A DNA stretch of 53,166 nucleotides from Methanoregula sp. Its GTDB lineage: Archaea; Halobacteriota; Methanomicrobia; Methanomicrobiales; Methanospirillaceae. Position 1 is the first letter of the stretch, and every line of letters begins with the position of its first letter. The position numbers were made by a program, and so were the translations under genes. Below, piece after piece: positions 12,479 through 21,418 of this stretch. The stretch spans positions 1 through 53,166 of the forward strand of contig PLLR01000074.1 of the NCBI GenBank assembly GCA_003141335.1, read 5' to 3'. The notes beneath the pieces were generated by a model, which was not told the origin of the DNA, searched no databases, and saw only the letters and a program-made list of their open reading frames with translations.

Positions 12479-13689
12479 CAGGACACCCCGGGCACGGATA
12501 TTTCCCCTTCAAGTGCACTGGCTGCCGCAGTTGCAACTGAGGACAGGTAAATCTCCCCGCCTACACCCATCCGGTTTTTAAAGTTCCGGTTTGCTGTTGA
12601 CAGGCAGACCTCCCCTTCCCCCAGTACTCCCATATGAGCTCCAAGGCAGGGACCACAGCCGGGGGTCCCAAGGGTACATCCAGCCTCCACAATGTCAGTA
12701 AGCACCCCGGTCCGGATCGCTTCCTGCAGCACGGCGAGGGAGGCAGGAACAACGATGGTACGGATTGCAACTTTTTTGCCTTTCACGATCCGTGCAAACC
12801 GTGCGAGATCGGCATAGCGCCCGTTCGTGCAGGTGCCCACGAATACCTGGTCAAGAGGCAGCCCGGCGAGGTCATGCACGGGTTTTATCGTGTCCACCCG
12901 GGGAGGCACGGCAATGACCGGAACAATATCCGGAAGATCGAAATCGAGCTCCTGAATATACCGGCACGGTTCCGGTTCCTGCGGTTTCACCGCGTGCCCT
13001 GCCGTTTTAAGATACTGCACGGTTACGTCATCTGCATAGAACATCCCCGCCTTTGCCCCGGTCTCCACGGCAAGGTTGCAGAGCGTGAGCCGGTCGTCCA
13101 TAGGAAGTGCAGCAGTGCCTTCACCAATAAATTCCAGCGCCCGGTAGGTAGCACCGTCCATACCGAGCCTGCTGACGTACGTGAGTGCGAGGTCCTTTGC
13201 CTCCGCTGCACCCGTGAGGGCGCCTGACAGGTGAATGCCGATCGATTCCGGGACCCGGAACCAGGTCTCCCCGGTCATCCAGATCGCCGCCATATCGGTC
13301 GCTCCGACACCCGTGGCAAACGCACCGAATGCCCCGGGCGTGCAGCTGTGGGAATCAGCGCCAACCACAACCTCACCGGGAAGCACCACCCCCTCGCTCA
13401 TGATCTGGTGACAGATACCGCCACCGATATCGGAGAAGTGCAGGAATGAACTGCGGGCGAACTCCCGCAGCTCATGCTGGAGCGTCGCAGTCGTGCTGTT
13501 GTTGGCCGGGACGATGTGATCGAAGAGAACATGGAGATGTGCCGCATCCTGTATCCTCTTTGCACCCATGCTCTTCCAGGCTTCGAGCGTAAGCACCCCG
13601 GTCCCGTCATGGACATAGGCATGGTCGACAGCCCGGTCAACATACTCACCTGCTGACGCCCCGAGAATTCGTTCGGAGAGGGTTTCCAT
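12478..13689 (-). CDS. aksD: Homoaconitase/isopropylmalate isomerase large subunit
   Basis: METLSERILGASAGEYVDRAVDHAYVHDGTG...GADSHSCTPGAFGAFATGVGATD...VFVGTCTNGRYADL; start at 13689. Confidence 0.8.
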   Translation of the reverse strand: METLSERILGASAGEYVDRAVDHAYVHDGTGVLTLEAWKSMGAKRIQDAAHLHVLFDHIVPANNSTTATLQHELREFARSSFLHFSDIGGGICHQIMSEGVVLPGEVVVGADSHSCTPGAFGAFATGVGATDMAAIWMTGETWFRVPESIGIHLSGALTGAAEAKDLALTYVSRLGMDGATYRALEFIGEGTAALPMDDRLTLCNLAVETGAKAGMFYADDVTVQYLKTAGHAVKPQEPEPCRYIQELDFDLPDIVPVIAVPPRVDTIKPVHDLAGLPLDQVFVGTCTNGRYADLARFARIVKGKKVAIRTIVVPASLAVLQEAIRTGVLTDIVEAGCTLGTPGCGPCLGAHMGVLGEGEVCLSTANRNFKNRMGVGGEIYLSSVATAAASALEGEISVPGVS

Positions 13690-14816
13690 CAGGCTTTCTC
13701 CTCTTGTGCTTTCCGGATCAGTTTTTTCAAGACATCTGGGGTGATGTTGCATTTATGCTCTGAGTGATCCTTGACGAGGTCAAGGACCCGGCAGACCTGC
13801 TTGTCGGTAAGTTCGCAGCCGAGCGATGCCATGACATGTTCGAGTGCTTTCTTGCCCGTATGTTTCCCGAGGATGAATTTGCGTTCGCTCCCTACCATAT
13901 CGGGCGGGAAATATTCGTACGTGGCCGGGTCTTCCAGTATTGCCGCGATGTGGATACCACTCTCGTGCGAGAAGGCCAGTTCCCCGGTCACGGGTTTGTT
14001 CCGGGGGAGTGTGATCCCGGAATATTTCTCGACCATGTGCGAGAGCTCGGTCAGATGGGAAAGATTGTACCGGTCAATGCCCCCTTTCATCCGCAGGGCA
14101 ACAAGCACTTCTTCTAACGATGCATTGCCTGCCCGCTCCCCGATCCCGTTCACTGTCGTATGCAGCTGGAACGCCCCGGCCTCTGCGGCAGTGATTGTAT
14201 TTGCGACAGCACAACCCATATCGTTATGACAGTGAGCACAGAGCGGCTTGTCCACCGATGCGACCAGTTCGGTCATGATCCGCTGCATCTCGGTCGGGAT
14301 CAGGCAGCCAACGGTATCGGCAAAGCTCAGGAGCACTGCACCGTGCTCTGACGCACGACGGTACACCTCTTTTAAGAAGGGGAGATCAGTCCGGGACGCA
14401 TCCTCGGCTGCAAACCGCACCTGAACACCGTGATCCGTGGCAAAATCGATGATCCCAAGCGCATCCTCAAGCACCAGCTCCCTTGGTTTTTTGAATTTGA
14501 TCCGGACATGCAGCTCGGATGTCGGGATAAAAATGCTTACCATGTCCACACCGCAATCGATCGCCGTTGCAACATCCTGTTCCCGGGCCCGTGCAAACCC
14601 GCAGACACGGGCATCGAGCCCGAGGTTCGCAATGGTCTTTACGCACTGCTTCTCATTTTTGGATACTGCAGGAAACCCGGCCTCTATCACCTCAATGCCG
14701 ATGGTATCCAGCATCCTGGCAATCCCTACCTTTTCCTCACAGGAGAACGAGACACCCGGTGTCTGCTCCCCGTCTCTCAGCGTTACATCGCAGATCTCAA
14801 TATTCCACGGTTTCAT
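13689..14816 (-). CDS. aksA: Homocitrate synthase family protein (AksA-type)
   Basis: DVTLRDGEQTPGVSFSCEEKVGIARMLDTIGIEVIEAGFP; GKHTGKKAL; start at 14816. Confidence 0.83.
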   Translation of the reverse strand: MKPWNIEICDVTLRDGEQTPGVSFSCEEKVGIARMLDTIGIEVIEAGFPAVSKNEKQCVKTIANLGLDARVCGFARAREQDVATAIDCGVDMVSIFIPTSELHVRIKFKKPRELVLEDALGIIDFATDHGVQVRFAAEDASRTDLPFLKEVYRRASEHGAVLLSFADTVGCLIPTEMQRIMTELVASVDKPLCAHCHNDMGCAVANTITAAEAGAFQLHTTVNGIGERAGNASLEEVLVALRMKGGIDRYNLSHLTELSHMVEKYSGITLPRNKPVTGELAFSHESGIHIAAILEDPATYEYFPPDMVGSERKFILGKHTGKKALEHVMASLGCELTDKQVCRVLDLVKDHSEHKCNITPDVLKKLIRKAQEEKA

Positions 14817-16068
14817 GGCTGCTTCCTTCCGGACAGGTCCCTTCAATCACCAGCGTCCGTGGCCTGTCCGTGACCACGAGCTCTTTTTTCAGCGTCAGTT
14901 CATCATCGGCACGGCAGATAACCGGGTCCGCCCAGCGGATATAGGGAACAGGATCATAGGCCGGCTGTTTGCCGGTCATCGCCGTGCATATGTTATTCAT
15001 TACAATACACAGGAGCGGGAGCCGCTTCTCATAGACGTCGATGAGCGCGTTCAGACCGGAGTGCAGGAGGGCATAGTCACCAATGAGAGCGACTTTCGTA
15101 CTCCGTGCGGCAACCGCGATGCTCGCACCCATGCCATAACTTGCGACACCCAGTTCATAGGGCGGGGTCATGCCCAGCACCGAACACCCTGCATCGCAGA
15201 TCATCGCCATATTCCGTTCCTGCAGGATATTCATCAGGGGTTTGAACGGGCATGCGGTGCAGAATGTGCGGTAATAGCCCCGGTCCTCCATCGCCTGCGG
15301 GCGTTCCTGCGGCAGCGGTGGCTGGATACCGCGGTGGTCGCGGACAAAAGTCCTCCCATATTCATGGATCTCGTGTATCCCGGCTGCCTGCTCTGGCAGG
15401 GGATGCACGGTCACAATCCGTGAACTCCCCGCTGCCGCACCAACTCCGGCGGGCTCACCCTTCCACTGGTTCAGGGCTGACCGGTCTGACCAGGCAAACA
15501 TAGTGCGGTACAGTTCCTCTGCTGCAGTGACCCTGCCGTTCATGGTCCATGCCCGGTCGGAGAGCCTCCCTTTCCGGTCATTCCGGGGAACAGGATTACC
15601 GGATACCACCCCATCCAGGATCTGCGGTGTCAGACGGAGCATCGCCACACGGGAGAACTCCTCAGACGCTTCAAGCGCCGCCTCCACACCGGCATAACAG
15701 GTGGTTTCATCCGGTTCAATTACCGGTAGTTCCGCGAGCTCCCCGTAGTAGCGCGAGTCCTGGGCGGTCTGTGAACCCTTTGCTTCCGGGTCATCCCCGG
15801 TGACAAGGATTACCCCCCCGATGAGCCCCTGCGCTGTAGCCTGGAGCAGGGGATCGGCACACGCGTTCACGCCAACATTTTTGATGATCACCGCTGCCCT
15901 CCTGCCGGAGAGGGAATCCCCAAGTGCATATTCGAGTGCAGTCTTCTCATTGATCACCATCTCCGCTTTTGTCAGTTTCCCAAGTTCGGTGATCGGGAAC
16001 CCCGGAACGGTATACAGCCGGTCAGTATACCTGTTAAGGGCATCGGCTATAGCGTCGACCCCCTTCAT
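14797..16068 (-). CDS. Thiamine pyrophosphate enzyme, IorA-like but lacking a C-terminal ferredoxin domain
   Basis: VLVTGDDPEAKGSQTAQDSRYY; GMGASIAVAARSTKVALIGDYALLHSGLNALIDVYEKRLPLLCIVMNN (GD..NN ThDP motif). Confidence 0.82.
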   Translation of the reverse strand: MKGVDAIADALNRYTDRLYTVPGFPITELGKLTKAEMVINEKTALEYALGDSLSGRRAAVIIKNVGVNACADPLLQATAQGLIGGVILVTGDDPEAKGSQTAQDSRYYGELAELPVIEPDETTCYAGVEAALEASEEFSRVAMLRLTPQILDGVVSGNPVPRNDRKGRLSDRAWTMNGRVTAAEELYRTMFAWSDRSALNQWKGEPAGVGAAAGSSRIVTVHPLPEQAAGIHEIHEYGRTFVRDHRGIQPPLPQERPQAMEDRGYYRTFCTACPFKPLMNILQERNMAMICDAGCSVLGMTPPYELGVASYGMGASIAVAARSTKVALIGDYALLHSGLNALIDVYEKRLPLLCIVMNNICTAMTGKQPAYDPVPYIRWADPVICRADDELTLKKELVVTDRPRTLVIEGTCPEGSSHETVEY

Positions 16069-17033
16069 CCGTCCCTCCCTGGTACAAGATCACAGCCGGT
16101 ACAGTTTGTGCACATCGTTACTGCCAACCGTGGGTCAAGCCCTGCTGCTGCAAGTGCTCGTTCATGGATCGCAAAGATTTTCTTTAACCGTTCCGCAGAT
16201 GGGCGGGGTGTTCCTGCAAGATCGGCCACCGGGTTGAGCGGGCGCAGTACGGGAATCACCCCGAGAGAGGTGAGCTTTTTAATGCAGGTTTCCAGCTCCG
16301 CATCGGTCTCCCCCAGACCCACGATGACATTGGAAAAGACACGGTTTTTCCCGAACAGCTGCACCGAGCGATCAAGCACCTGCCAGAGCAGTCCGTAATT
16401 TAAGCCCGGGCACATCTTGGAAAAGAGTTCCGGGGTCGCCGCTTCGAGATTAAATTTCACCTCAGCAACACCGAGTTCCTTTAAGCGGTCGGGTGTCGTT
16501 GTTGTCGGGTAAATGGAGACACCGATGGGCAGGTTAAACGAGGTGAGGTGTTTTACCACCTCAAGCACATAGGACTCCTCTTCTTCAATACCTGAGAGGA
16601 CGCCGCTTGTTATGGAGATCGCATGGATACGGTGGCGTACCGATTCCACCATCCTTATGATCTCTTCGATGGTCTTGCGTTTTCCCCCGATGCGGGGGAC
16701 CGAGCAGTACCGGCATGCAAAAATGCAGCTGCCAGTTACCGTGATGTAGGCCTGGTCAGGGCAGTGGAACCCGGGTTCCAGCAGGTGCCCGGCGATAAGC
16801 TGGCCTTCAATGTAAAGGTCGGCAGTCCCGTTGCCACGGTGGGCGATCTCGATGCTGCTTACCGGGCTGATCGCAAGCTTGACCCGGTGGCTTCCCATAG
16901 CAAAAAAAACTGCACCACTGCCACCGGCACCCGGTCCTGCTGCAGAGCGGGCAATATACTGATCTGCTGGTTCACCGGTCAGTCGTACCGGGTTCGCAGC
17001 CAGCAGCCGGGCTTTCAGGTCTTTCCACTGCAT
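16065..17033 (-). CDS. Radical SAM protein with C-terminal Cys cluster
   Basis: CIFACRYC (CX3CX2C) plus C-terminal CTNCTGC. Confidence 0.85.
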   Translation of the reverse strand: MQWKDLKARLLAANPVRLTGEPADQYIARSAAGPGAGGSGAVFFAMGSHRVKLAISPVSSIEIAHRGNGTADLYIEGQLIAGHLLEPGFHCPDQAYITVTGSCIFACRYCSVPRIGGKRKTIEEIIRMVESVRHRIHAISITSGVLSGIEEEESYVLEVVKHLTSFNLPIGVSIYPTTTTPDRLKELGVAEVKFNLEAATPELFSKMCPGLNYGLLWQVLDRSVQLFGKNRVFSNVIVGLGETDAELETCIKKLTSLGVIPVLRPLNPVADLAGTPRPSAERLKKIFAIHERALAAAGLDPRLAVTMCTNCTGCDLVPGRDG

Positions 17034-17911
17034 AATTCTAACGCCTCCTTATAATTCGTGTAAAAGGGCAGAGCGGCGACAGCACCGACTATCCCCCTCC
17101 CTTTCATGATGATCGTAAGGTTTGGATCCTGCAGGGTATCCAGCAGGCCCGGGTCGATCTCACCCCGCTTCACCTTCCATCCGAATGCAAGCAACTCCCG
17201 GGATGGCGTAAAACCGGTATAGACCGCCATCCCGGTTTTCCGGGAGAGGGTATACTGTTCGAGAAGCTGCCGGAACCGGTCCGTGAGTCCCCGGGCATCC
17301 GTAGTTGCAAACTCCGCGACCAGGCTCACGCAGTTCTTTGTGCGGTACGGCACCGGGAAGAGCTGTACGATCGTGTGCGAAAGGTATACCGAATGTTCAT
17401 CCTCAACTGCCTTTGCAATATTATGGACAAGCGTCCAGGTTGCTCCCTCTTCGGGAGTATCTGTATCATCAACCCCGATAAGCACCCGTTGCCGCCGGGG
17501 CAGCCAGATGGTGGCACCGGCAACTTTTCCCCCGCCGGCAGGATCACTCCTGCTTCTCAGGACACCGTGCGCATCTGACCGGCATGCTGCGGCACCTACA
17601 CCCCCGCCCCCCATACCGATGTAGGTGACTGCAATCTCATATGTATCGACTACGCATGAGGAGATACCGGCTGGAAACCGGGATCCTTCAAGAGCAAGAT
17701 CCACGGTACCCGGAGTTAACAGGTACCGCATGGTCTGGCCGACACAGCGGACATTTTTTACAAGCGGGCTCTGTGCATAGTGGTGCTTTGACCACATTGC
17801 CCCGCCAACGCAGTCAACGAATTCAATGAGCTCCACATGGCTGCCTGTTGCATCAGCTATTGCAACAATCCGCGGGTAGTGGATGACATACGGTTCAGAG
17901 AGGTTCGCCAT
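17015..17911 (-). CDS. Methanogenesis marker protein 11-like, TiaS-like GVDDTDTPEEGATW motif
   Basis: VLIGVDDTDTPEEGATWTLVHNIAKAVE; likely start MANLSEPYVIHYPR at 17911. Confidence 0.7.
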   Translation of the reverse strand: MANLSEPYVIHYPRIVAIADATGSHVELIEFVDCVGGAMWSKHHYAQSPLVKNVRCVGQTMRYLLTPGTVDLALEGSRFPAGISSCVVDTYEIAVTYIGMGGGGVGAAACRSDAHGVLRSRSDPAGGGKVAGATIWLPRRQRVLIGVDDTDTPEEGATWTLVHNIAKAVEDEHSVYLSHTIVQLFPVPYRTKNCVSLVAEFATTDARGLTDRFRQLLEQYTLSRKTGMAVYTGFTPSRELLAFGWKVKRGEIDPGLLDTLQDPNLTIIMKGRGIVGAVAALPFYTNYKEALELCSGKT

Positions 17912-18122
17912 ACTGTCCTGCCACCTCCATTCCCTTGTTGCCCCGGAGTACCGCACCCCATGCACACCACCAGTTCATCGAGTCCCCTGCTATGGTGCTT
18001 CGGGAAGGGCATCGTCTGATGCTCTCTGCGATGCCAGCACATTCATCCACCATTACGAGAAAGTTCTCTGTAAAAAGCAGTCCGAATGGTAGATGCACGT
18101 CGTTGTATGTAGGGGTGATCAT
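17895..18122 (-). CDS. Small uncharacterised protein heading the coenzyme B cluster
   Basis: 75 aa MITPTYNDVHLPFGLLFTENFLVMVDECAGIAESIRRCPSRST...; overlaps next gene by 17 nt; plausible coding composition. Confidence 0.5.
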   Translation of the reverse strand: MITPTYNDVHLPFGLLFTENFLVMVDECAGIAESIRRCPSRSTIAGDSMNWWCAWGAVLRGNKGMEVAGQYGEPL

Positions 18123-18160
18123 GTTATCGCCGAAAATTTCGTTAACAAAAGAATCGGCAA

Positions 18161-18174
18161 TAAAAATATAAATA
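18161..18174 (-). promoter_or_regulatory. Putative TATA box for the coenzyme B operon
   Basis: Minus strand TTATTTATATTTTTA about 40 nt upstream of the 18122 start. Confidence 0.4.
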
Positions 18175-18208
18175 ACGATCGATAAGATTTCGAAAATTTT
18201 AAAAAAAA

Positions 18209-19093
18209 TTAGAGAACTTTGTGCAGGTCAATCTTGAAAGGTCCAAGGGTACCGCCAAAGTTACCGGCAGAGATGAACTTCACACCCGGTACCATAACTG
18301 CAGCCCTGACACCGGCTGCCATTGCCGCTGCAACGGACTTTTCATCAATCCCGTCAATAACTATCTCATAGACTGCCTTGATCCCCGCCGGGATCTTTGA
18401 GTCAGGAACTTTTTCCCGGAGTGTCGGGCAGTACTTCTCGTTGGTCGAAGCGATCATGAACTTGTATTTTAAGCTGCCAACTTTTGAACCGCTCGCCACG
18501 ATACCGCCAGGGAAACTCGTAATGGTGCCCGGAACCTTGTCAATCGCATCAACTGCAGCCTTTGCACCCATGAGGGCTGCCATCTGGTTCTCGCCCATCA
18601 CAAAGAAGTTACCGCCGGCAACACCCTTCACGATACCAAACTCCTCTTCGCCAACGTATTCACCTTCCATAATGGGTATAACCCAGCACTTTCTCCCGCC
18701 GACTTCCTTTTGGTATTCGTAACCATCGCCAAAGAAGTGAAGCTTGACCGGGATCTTTTCCTCTGCATTGGTGATCCCATTAAAGACTGCTGTCGTAGGT
18801 GCGGTGAGAACACATTCTGCAAGGCGTTCGACAACCTGTTCTTTGAGTTTCTTCTTGCTTGCACAGATCAGGATGGCAACACCCGGTCTTCCATCGGGAG
18901 TCTCACTTGCCGGGACATACCCTTCAATACCTGCCTCACACGGGCAGCCGATTGATGATGTCGCAAAGCCGGTTGCTTCGGTTGCTGCTTTCTTAGCCCA
19001 TTCCTTCGTGACCGCAGTGATGATGACACGGCAGACCCAGGTCGGGAATGCCTCTGCGTACGTATTATCAATAGTAACTCCGTTGATTTCCAT
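18209..19093 (-). CDS. ftr: Formylmethanofuran:tetrahydromethanopterin formyltransferase
   Basis: [57 protein letters not shown]. Confidence 0.96.
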   Translation of the reverse strand: MEINGVTIDNTYAEAFPTWVCRVIITAVTKEWAKKAATEATGFATSSIGCPCEAGIEGYVPASETPDGRPGVAILICASKKKLKEQVVERLAECVLTAPTTAVFNGITNAEEKIPVKLHFFGDGYEYQKEVGGRKCWVIPIMEGEYVGEEEFGIVKGVAGGNFFVMGENQMAALMGAKAAVDAIDKVPGTITSFPGGIVASGSKVGSLKYKFMIASTNEKYCPTLREKVPDSKIPAGIKAVYEIVIDGIDEKSVAAAMAAGVRAAVMVPGVKFISAGNFGGTLGPFKIDLHKVL

Positions 19094-19362
19094 ACGATAA
19101 CCTCCGGTACTACAAAGGTACCATGATGTTGGTTGAATAAATTTTCTAATTTAATCCGGCTTCATGAAGCGCATAATAAACCACCAATTAAGTAAAAATT
19201 TTTTAGTTAACTTGTTTTAATTGTATAGTTACTTAAATTGAAAATCGTCAATAAATTGGCCTTTTTTTGAGGCAGATTTCAGAACATTTATCTATATTCT
19301 TCTACCATTTTTTGATAGTCGATTTTTAAAATCGATCATAATCATAGCTGGTGCGTGAAAAA

Positions 19363-19629
19363 ATGGCATTTGCAGTGCACATAAACATGGAAAATTGTAC
19401 CGGCTGTAACAATTGTGTCGTCGCGTGCCCTGTGGACGCATTGGAGCTTCACACTGTAGATCCTTCCTCAAAGGATAAGATCTACAAAGTCAAGGACGGA
19501 AAATCCGTTGTTCTTGACTTTAAGGGTGAACTTTGCGCCGGTTGTGGCGTTTGTGTCCAGGCATGCCCGCATGATGTTATCAAGCTGGCAGGGCCCTGGG
19601 AATCCAGAGCACAGGCAAAGGTACAATAA
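19363..19629 (+). CDS. fwdG: Formylmethanofuran dehydrogenase-associated ferredoxin, subunit G type
   Basis: Two CX2CX2CX3C motifs; start of fwd/hdr operon. Confidence 0.8.
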   Translation: MAFAVHINMENCTGCNNCVVACPVDALELHTVDPSSKDKIYKVKDGKSVVLDFKGELCAGCGVCVQACPHDVIKLAGPWESRAQAKVQ

Positions 19630-19652
19630 AGGAACAACGTGAGGGTTATTTC

Positions 19653-20825
19653 ATGGCATTGTTTCCAAAGTTTTCAAAAAAGAGGGAGGGTTTAAACGTT
19701 GTAATGGAGCAGCGCCTCCTTCAGAGCGTGAACAACCTTATTCTTAATGCAGAGACCTGCACAGGATGTGGTATATGTGTCGAGGCTTGTCCCGAAGAAG
19801 CAATCGTTCTCGGGCTCGTCGGTGCATCAAGTCGTGGCGCCATCAATTATGCCGCCCCGGTTGATGTTGACGAGGTCAAGTGCTCGTATTGCGGCGTCTG
19901 CGTCGTCATGTGCCCGTTCAATGCATTAACACTGAAGGTTGATGGACAGGAGAAACTTCCGATCCTTGAGAAGGAAGGGTTCCCGCAATATGATAAGAAG
20001 GCGGAGATTGATGACGAGAAATGCATCAAGTGCACGATCTGCGAAGAGGTCTGCCCACGGGATGCAATTGACCGGAACGTCCCTGCCTACGAAGGAACCT
20101 ACAAGGGACCGGTTACCGGAACAAAAGACCGCCAGACTGCGATCAAGACCAAGACGACATTCAAAGTTGATATGGAGAAATGCTCGCTCTGTGGTCTGTG
20201 TGGCGCACTCTGTCCGGCACTCGTTGTGAAACACAAGGAGTTCACCGCAGAGACAGGTAAAGTCGAAGGTGAAGTAATCTGGGACGAAACCAAATGTGAT
20301 GCATGCAAGGTGTGTGTCGAGGCATGTCCGGAAGAGTGCATCACCGTCGAGCGCGAGGTTATCAGCGATAAAATTGAGGGTAAGGTCAGCATTATCCTGG
20401 ACAATTGCTGCACCTGCCAGTGGTGTTCACGTAATTGCCCGCCCGAGGCAATAACGGTAGAAAAGATTTTTGAAGGAGACATCGAATTCCACGCCGAGAA
20501 ATGCCCCGGTGGTTGCTCAACGTGTGCAGATATCTGCCCGGCTAATGCGATCTATCTCCCCTCAGCTAAACCTGCAGCCGATATGAAAGGCGAGGTGGAG
20601 AAGAACATCGCGGTCAACAAGGATTACTGCATCCTGTGCGGCGCCTGTGTCAATGCATGTCCCGGTGAGGATATCATCGTGATGCAGCGAACCGGGGTCC
20701 GCATGAAGGGCACGGAGACAGACCTGTTCAAGAAGATAAAAGAGAAACTCTTCACCCGGAGAACTTCGAAGGTGAAAGAGGACATAACCGGACAGGTTAA
20801 CCTCAAAGTAATGGAGAAGGCGTGA
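19653..20825 (+). CDS. fwdF: Polyferredoxin, formylmethanofuran dehydrogenase subunit F type
   Basis: Eight 4Fe-4S motifs counted in 390 aa. Confidence 0.88.
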   Translation: MALFPKFSKKREGLNVVMEQRLLQSVNNLILNAETCTGCGICVEACPEEAIVLGLVGASSRGAINYAAPVDVDEVKCSYCGVCVVMCPFNALTLKVDGQEKLPILEKEGFPQYDKKAEIDDEKCIKCTICEEVCPRDAIDRNVPAYEGTYKGPVTGTKDRQTAIKTKTTFKVDMEKCSLCGLCGALCPALVVKHKEFTAETGKVEGEVIWDETKCDACKVCVEACPEECITVEREVISDKIEGKVSIILDNCCTCQWCSRNCPPEAITVEKIFEGDIEFHAEKCPGGCSTCADICPANAIYLPSAKPAADMKGEVEKNIAVNKDYCILCGACVNACPGEDIIVMQRTGVRMKGTETDLFKKIKEKLFTRRTSKVKEDITGQVNLKVMEKA

Positions 20826-20830
20826 TACTC

Positions 20831-21412
20831 ATGGCACGAACAAAAGGTTATCCGGAAGCACTGGAGAAGAAACTCAACGACCAAAGATACTACAGTGAGG
20901 ACTCAAACCCGGAATTCACGAAAAACGTGAAAGCAATCTCACGCACGATCGCCCACATGTGCTTCCAGTGCGGTACCTGCACCGGCTCCTGCCCGTCTGC
21001 TCCCCGCAGCAGCTACCGTATCAGGCTGTTCATGCGCAGGGCTGTGCTTGGGCTTGAGAACGAAGCATTAACCGACCCGGATCTCTGGCTCTGTACTACG
21101 TGTTATAGCTGTACTGACCGATGCCCCCGTGATATCGCACCAACAGATGTCATTATGGCAATGAGGAACCTCGCCTTCAAGAGAGATATTATACCGGTGA
21201 ACTTCCTCAAGACCGTTCAGGCTATTTATAAGACCGGCCATGGTGTGCCAAACAATGACGTGAACAGGGCAGCCCGTGAACGGCTCGGTCTGACCCGCGA
21301 CCCACCAACTACTCACATGTATCCGGAATATATTAAGGGTATCCAGACGATCCTGGACCACTACAAACTCAAGGCCAATGCCGACCGGATTGTCAAAGAG
21401 AGAGAGGGGTAA
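20831..21412 (+). CDS. hdrC: CoB-CoM heterodisulfide reductase subunit C
   Basis: CFQCGTCTGSCPSAPRSSYRIR; CTTCYSCTDRCPRDIAPTDVI. Confidence 0.93.
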   Translation: MARTKGYPEALEKKLNDQRYYSEDSNPEFTKNVKAISRTIAHMCFQCGTCTGSCPSAPRSSYRIRLFMRRAVLGLENEALTDPDLWLCTTCYSCTDRCPRDIAPTDVIMAMRNLAFKRDIIPVNFLKTVQAIYKTGHGVPNNDVNRAARERLGLTRDPPTTHMYPEYIKGIQTILDHYKLKANADRIVKEREG

Positions 21413-21418
21413 GATACC

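Noticed and set aside
14437-15423. 328-aa plus-strand ORF over aksA/TPP genes
   Set aside because: Antisense to two conserved genes; no recognisable domain
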